From NCBI GenBank assembly GCA_023079485.1, contig CM041090.1, positions 10,848,519 to 10,912,518 on the forward strand: DNA of 64,000 nt, written 5' to 3'. The position numbers and the translations under genes were made by a program. The stretch's first letter is position 1. Each line of letters starts with the position of its first letter. The notes below the pieces were generated by a model. The model had not been told where the DNA came from, searched no databases, and was given only the letters and a program-made list of their open reading frames with translations. Source of the stretch: Archilochus colubris. Lineage: Eukaryota > Chordata > Aves > Apodiformes > Trochilidae. Shown in pieces: positions 59,393 through 64,000 of the stretch.

Positions 59393-62208
59393 CTTCATTC
59401 CATAAAAATCAACTTTGACATTCTGTCAGATAAGTATTATTATATAGTTTTATCATGACGTGAAAAGATATTTTTATTATTAAAAATGCTGGTAAACTTG
59501 TATTTTATACTTAGACCACTTAATATAATTACTACAGGTGTGATTCTGGAACAAATAAACAGTTCACATATGTATATACATACTTGGAAAAAAATGTGGG
59601 ATTTTTCCTTTATGATAGAGGAACACTACTTGAATTTGCTAGAAATCATTTGGAAGTCAATCATATAAGTTCTGAAAATAATGTTCATTCCTTCATTCTA
59701 AATGGAAAAGAAGGCTCATATTTTTTATTTTACTTAAAAATATATCTAGAATTATAAATGAAAATGACCAAGAATAGCTTCTGTACCATTCTGCTTCATG
59801 TGGCTTCTAGATTACTTTATTTTCAGTACTGTGTCTTTTGCCATTTGCAGCACCACAAGACTAATTAATTTTTGGAAGGGAATATTGTCCCATAAATGCC
59901 TTATGCATCACTGACTTCTTGTTTTAGGATTTTTACTCTTGCACAAAGTAGGGAACAGAGACTGACCTAGTTGGGAACAGCAGAGCTACCACATTTTCCT
60001 TCAGCTTATAAATTAAATAAATGTAATATCTACCTTCCTAACTTTTTACTTATAGTAAGGGAAAGAAACTTGTAAGAACAGCTATAATAATTAAACAACG
60101 AAGCCCTTAATGAATGGAGTATTAAGTGCACAACAACAGGCAAAACAGAACAGGAAAAAGAGTTAAGTGCAGCACTTTGAATGCAATTAAGGAGGAATGG
60201 GATGAAAGGAATGAAGCTGGGAAGATTTGATAAGGTTTTCTGTGATTTAGGTTTTTCTGCTTCCCAGAAATACTTCTGAGTGCAATTACAAACTGGTAAG
60301 AGGATGTGGGGATCACCTCAACATGAAAAGGCTGAAGGAATGAAAAAAATTAAAACTGCTGACTACCACAGAAAAGGTGCTCATTTTAATTTTATCTTGC
60401 CCACCTCTGGTTTGCTCTACCTCATTTGCCTGTTTCAGGCAAAAAAAAAAATCTTATGAAAAAAAAAAAAAGCCACCTAGATTGTGCATGAATGAAACAA
60501 GGGTTCTTTTGTACTTCAACATAATGGTGTTTCTGTGATGTCTGACTCTAATTTTCCAGAAGTGTATAATGTGGTCTTATAAAATCTGTCATGGACCAAA
60601 ATTTGGTGTATAAAATTTCAGGACAAAAATTACCGTGGATTATTACTCCTCTGCAGGAGAATGTGCAGAAACAAGTACCCCTATAGGAAAGTTACTCACA
60701 TCTATACATGAGAGCCACTAAACACCTCTGCCAGAGATGTCCTACTGCTCCTCCTACATCCTAGGTTTTTTTTTTACCTCCATTTACCTCCTAATGTGAC
60801 ATCCTTTAAATTGAGTTTGTCTGAATTGAGCAGGCACAGTAGAGCAATTCAAATTAATGAAGTTACTTCATGTTTTAGAAACTATCAATCTAAATAGAAG
60901 ACTTCTTAGTAATCTAGCAACTTCTTGTATTTTTTTAATAACCCATGGAGAAAGGAAGTCATCAAGTTATTTTACAATATACTATTTTCACCACAATCTG
61001 TATTTTCACCACAAATGGCAAGGAGAGGGGGACTTTGTGTTTATTTATCTCAGCACAAAAAGCACCTAAATAAGGCTAAAACTATTCAACAACTGGAGAG
61101 TTGGTGAACTCCTGCTTCTCTTAAAAACACTCAAGAACAGACATTTTGCCAATAAAAAGGAAATCTACCTTTTTCATGAGGGATGTAGAGCTACTGGAGA
61201 GAGTTCAAGGGAAAAACACAAACAAAATCAAGGACACAACAAATGACATTGTAATGTGAGGCTTACTGGGACTCAGAATATCCAGTTTATTTAGAGGTGT
61301 CTTCTTACTGAGTACACAGAAAGGAAAGATGATGATGGGTGAGTTTCTAGTTTCTCTGAGAAATGTAAAGTAATGATTCTGCAAGCTGGTAGACAAAATC
61401 AACCCTGAAATAAGATGCAGATTTGGTTAACTGCTGGAACAGCCTAATATGAGAGTAACAGACTACTGAAATCTTTAGGGTAAGGTTATACAGCTTTCTA
61501 AAATATAAGTATACGTGAGGTAGACAGGGACCTGGGAAGCCTCTGCTCATTCCTGTCCCTTATCAGGGGGAGTGTAAGTGCAAGCACTGTTCCCAGTATG
61601 CTTTTCCAGCACTGAAACCCTGCATAAAGACAGCCTTACTCTTTAGAATATGAACATGTTCAGAGGCACAAACAACCAGATATACTCTTTTTTTTTTTTC
61701 ACATTCCTCTGGAACACAAGATGTTGTCCACAGCTAGAGAACAGAAGGAAAGCAAAACAAGCTTATCTTCTTCCCCTGATGCCTTTCAGTGTGTGCCTTC
61801 TTTACATTTTTAGATTTATACTTATTTTTTGACTTGGAACAGGAAAAAATTTCCCCAGGTCAGACTTGCTGGGATGTTGGGTTTTTTCTCTTTCACTGCA
61901 ATGCTGGATGTGGACCTCCTGCTATGATTAGCTGGGCAAATTTTCCCTTATTAACCTGCTGACATTGCAAGGCCCTTCAGAATAACTGGCAGACCAATCT
62001 ACAACTTTTCTGCAACACAATAATATGGAAGACAAAAATTTAGTCCCCTGATAACCAAATGTCCTAATCTCACTGAGGTTAGAAGACATCACACCAGGTA
62101 CCAGCATATGACCTTTAACATGCAGGAACTTAAACTGGTCAATCTCCTTGTCCTTTTTGGATTTGATGTGTGGTGTCTCCTCTCTACTTCCTAGGTGCAG
62201 TTCACAGC

Positions 62209-63227
62209 TGTTTTGGGTTAGTGCCGTGGTGTTTTAGAAGAGTGGGGGCCACAAGGGTGGCTCCTGTGAGAAGCTGTTGGAAGCTCCCCTGGTTCCAACT
62301 CTGCCAACCTCTGGCAAAGGCTGAGCAAACACGGAAAGCTGCACGTGTGAGTAACATACTCAAAGGAGGGAAAACAAAACTGCAAAAATACAAAGAACAG
62401 CCTACAGAGCAGAGAAGAGGAGGAAGTGAGAGTAGGCAGTGTTGAACAGAAGACACCAAGGTCAGTGAGGAAGGAGGGGGAGAAGGTGCCTGAGATTTCC
62501 CTGCAGCCTGTGGTGAGGCAGACGGCTGTTCCTCTGCAGCCCATGGAGGAGCACAGTGGAGCAGCTCCTGAAGGACCACGGTGGAATAGCCCCTGAAGTG
62601 TCACAGGTGAATAGATGTGGAGCTGCAGCCTGTGCAGGATGGCAGAGAGGGGCAGATATGGCTCTGCAGCCATGGAGGAGCCCGTGGCAGGGGAGGTAAC
62701 TGTTCCCGCAGCAGCCGTGACTCTGTGGGCAGCCCGGGATGGAGCAGTTCCTGAGGGACTGCACCCCATAGGAGGGACTCATGTCCCAGGGACTCCTGAA
62801 GGACTCTCTCATGAGACAGACCCCACACTGGAGGGGGGGAAGGCTGTGAGGAATGCTCCTCCCCCTGACGAGGAAAAAGCAGAAGAAACAAGGTGTGGTG
62901 AACTGATACTGAAATCCCACTACTCCTCATCCCCCTGTGCTGCTGAGCAGGAGGCAGGAGTGAAGTAATGTGGGCCCAGGAAGGAGGGAGGGAGAGGTGG
63001 GGGGAAGGCATTAATATCTGATCATGTTTCTCCTGGCAGATTAAATTAGGTTTTTCTTCATTTTTTCCTCTCAAGTTGAGTATGATTTTGCCTGGAACTG
63101 TAATTGGGGAGTGAAAAACTTTCCTGTCCTTGTCTCATAGTGGATTTTCTCCACCATGTCCCACAGTGGGAGTGGGAAGTGAGCAGGTAGAAGCCTGGTT
63201 GATACCAGCTGGGCCTAAACCATGACA
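62209..63227 (+). mobile_element. ERVL-like LTR, about 1 kb
   Basis: Begins TGTTTTGGGTTAG and ends CCATGACA (TG...CA). Inside are the degenerate repeated 'ATGGAGGAGCC' and 'GAGCAGTTCCTGAGGGACTG' units, then 'CCCCCTGACGAGG' and a G-rich block near 62,990, in the order typical of common avian ERVL LTRs. No clear target duplication flanks it. No internal viral coding sequence is present. Confidence 0.7.
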
Positions 63228-64000
63228 ACTGAAGTTTATTAGTATTCTTTTAAAGAAACACAAACAAACAAAACCAACCAACCAAACAAAAAGATGTGCT
63301 AGATGAAAGACAAAAAGCATTTTATGAACATGGCATTTTTAAAACCATAGTTCCTAATTTAATAACATGATCAGGCATTAACATTTAATCTCAAATTACG
63401 TATCTAAACCTCAAATTTTGGTTAGTTCCTGGAACATAAGCCCCAGTAGCTGTTCTTGCTCCTGCCAGAACTCTTCTTTATGACAGCTTAATTCCTTGGT
63501 AACAAAATGCCTTAGGAAGGTGATATCACTTCATCTTGCAAGGTAACAGCTATGTGAGGTGCAGACACAAAGAAGCCCCACATGAAACAATGATCTTTCC
63601 AACTTTGATGGGAACATCACAGGAAAATGCATTTGAGACCTGTTGCATCAATACGGACAATATCCAACATAAAAAAAGCACTAACAGAGACCACAGAAGG
63701 GAATGTAAACAATCCCATCTGTAAGTTCATATTACTTCTTCACAGCGTGCTTTCTTGTTTGACAGCTATACTGTCATAATTTTAGATTATTAAACCTCTG
63801 CTCTAGGGTTTATAAAAGATGAGGGCACTTGTCACTGTCAGTGCAGGTAGAGTGAGTTAGAGTGGTTGAGCAGCTCATTTTTCTTTCTAATTATACTCCA
63901 TTAACCTTCCAGATGAGAGCTCCCCTATGCCTTCACACCAGCAGCACGAACTGGCTGTGTTTGATAAGAGCCTGCAAGACCAGCAGGTGTAACTAAAGGA

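Larger units (their letters stand above)
52366..64000 (-). other. PHF21A intron running off the right edge, over 11.6 kb
   Basis: I looked for the N-terminal coding exons (MELQTLQEALK..., KLVAQMKQ...) on the minus strand and did not find them. The intron carries three CR1 pieces, two LTRs and a tandem duplication. Stretches 60,000-62,200 and 63,228-64,000 show no feature I recognise. Confidence 0.75.

Noticed and set aside
61160..61200. Possible N-terminal PHF21A exon on the minus strand
   Set aside because: A CTTTTTCATGAGG-type stretch caught the eye, but the translation does not match the expected N-terminal helix and no paired splice sites fit.
62170..63074. Overlapping 90-180-codon frames on both strands
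   Set aside because: They lie within the degenerate internal repeats of an ERVL-like LTR, which does not encode protein.

Overview
The window looks like nuclear DNA from a bird, most likely a songbird. The evidence is CR1 LINE fragments with the typical 3' ends, ERVL-type LTRs of the kind common in passerines, compact introns, and two genes that are neighbours in the human 11p11.2 order (LARGE2, then PHF21A). No bacterial, plasmid or CRISPR features were seen. The species call is inference from the repeats.

Layout. Positions 1-10,500 hold no gene I can recognise; a 5'-truncated CR1 LINE lies at 7,294-9,290. From about 9.5 to 12.4 kb the DNA is GC- and CpG-rich with a strong G-run cluster, and this is the likely LARGE2 promoter and 5' leader region. 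LARGE2 (+ strand) has a complete 739-residue coding region in 14 exons, 12,817-18,401. It encodes the Golgi bifunctional xylosyl/glucuronyl-transferase that extends matriglycan on alpha-dystroglycan. Its 3' UTR probably ends at 19.8 or 20.4 kb. PHF21A/BHC80 (- strand) runs toward it, tail to tail. Its stop codon is at 29,714 and 13 constitutive coding exons (628 residues) extend rightward to 52,365. The first roughly 52 residues and the promoter lie beyond the right edge. Its 3' UTR may reach about 21.0 kb.

Most notable is a 23-nt microexon of PHF21A at 40,844-40,866, only 89 nt upstream (in sense) of the AT-hook exon. Reading frame makes the two exons mutually exclusive: one gives a protein with an AT-hook, the other joins a short ANEDHWPK peptide directly to the PHD finger. 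A near-identical alternative peptide is known in mammalian PHF21A, so this is a conserved switch rather than a new system. Other points of interest are a GC-AG intron in LARGE2, a NAGNAG acceptor in PHF21A, two same-orientation solo LTRs with perfect 5-bp target duplications in PHF21A introns, a third ERVL-like LTR, several CR1 fragments (one about 70 bp from a LARGE2 exon), and two local tandem duplications.

The two genes are not known to act together. LARGE2 is a secretory-pathway glycosyltransferase and PHF21A is a nuclear chromatin reader of the LSD1-CoREST complex. Their adjacency is ancestral synteny. All exon borders were read by eye from splice sites, frame and remembered protein similarity; none was checked by alignment or RNA data.
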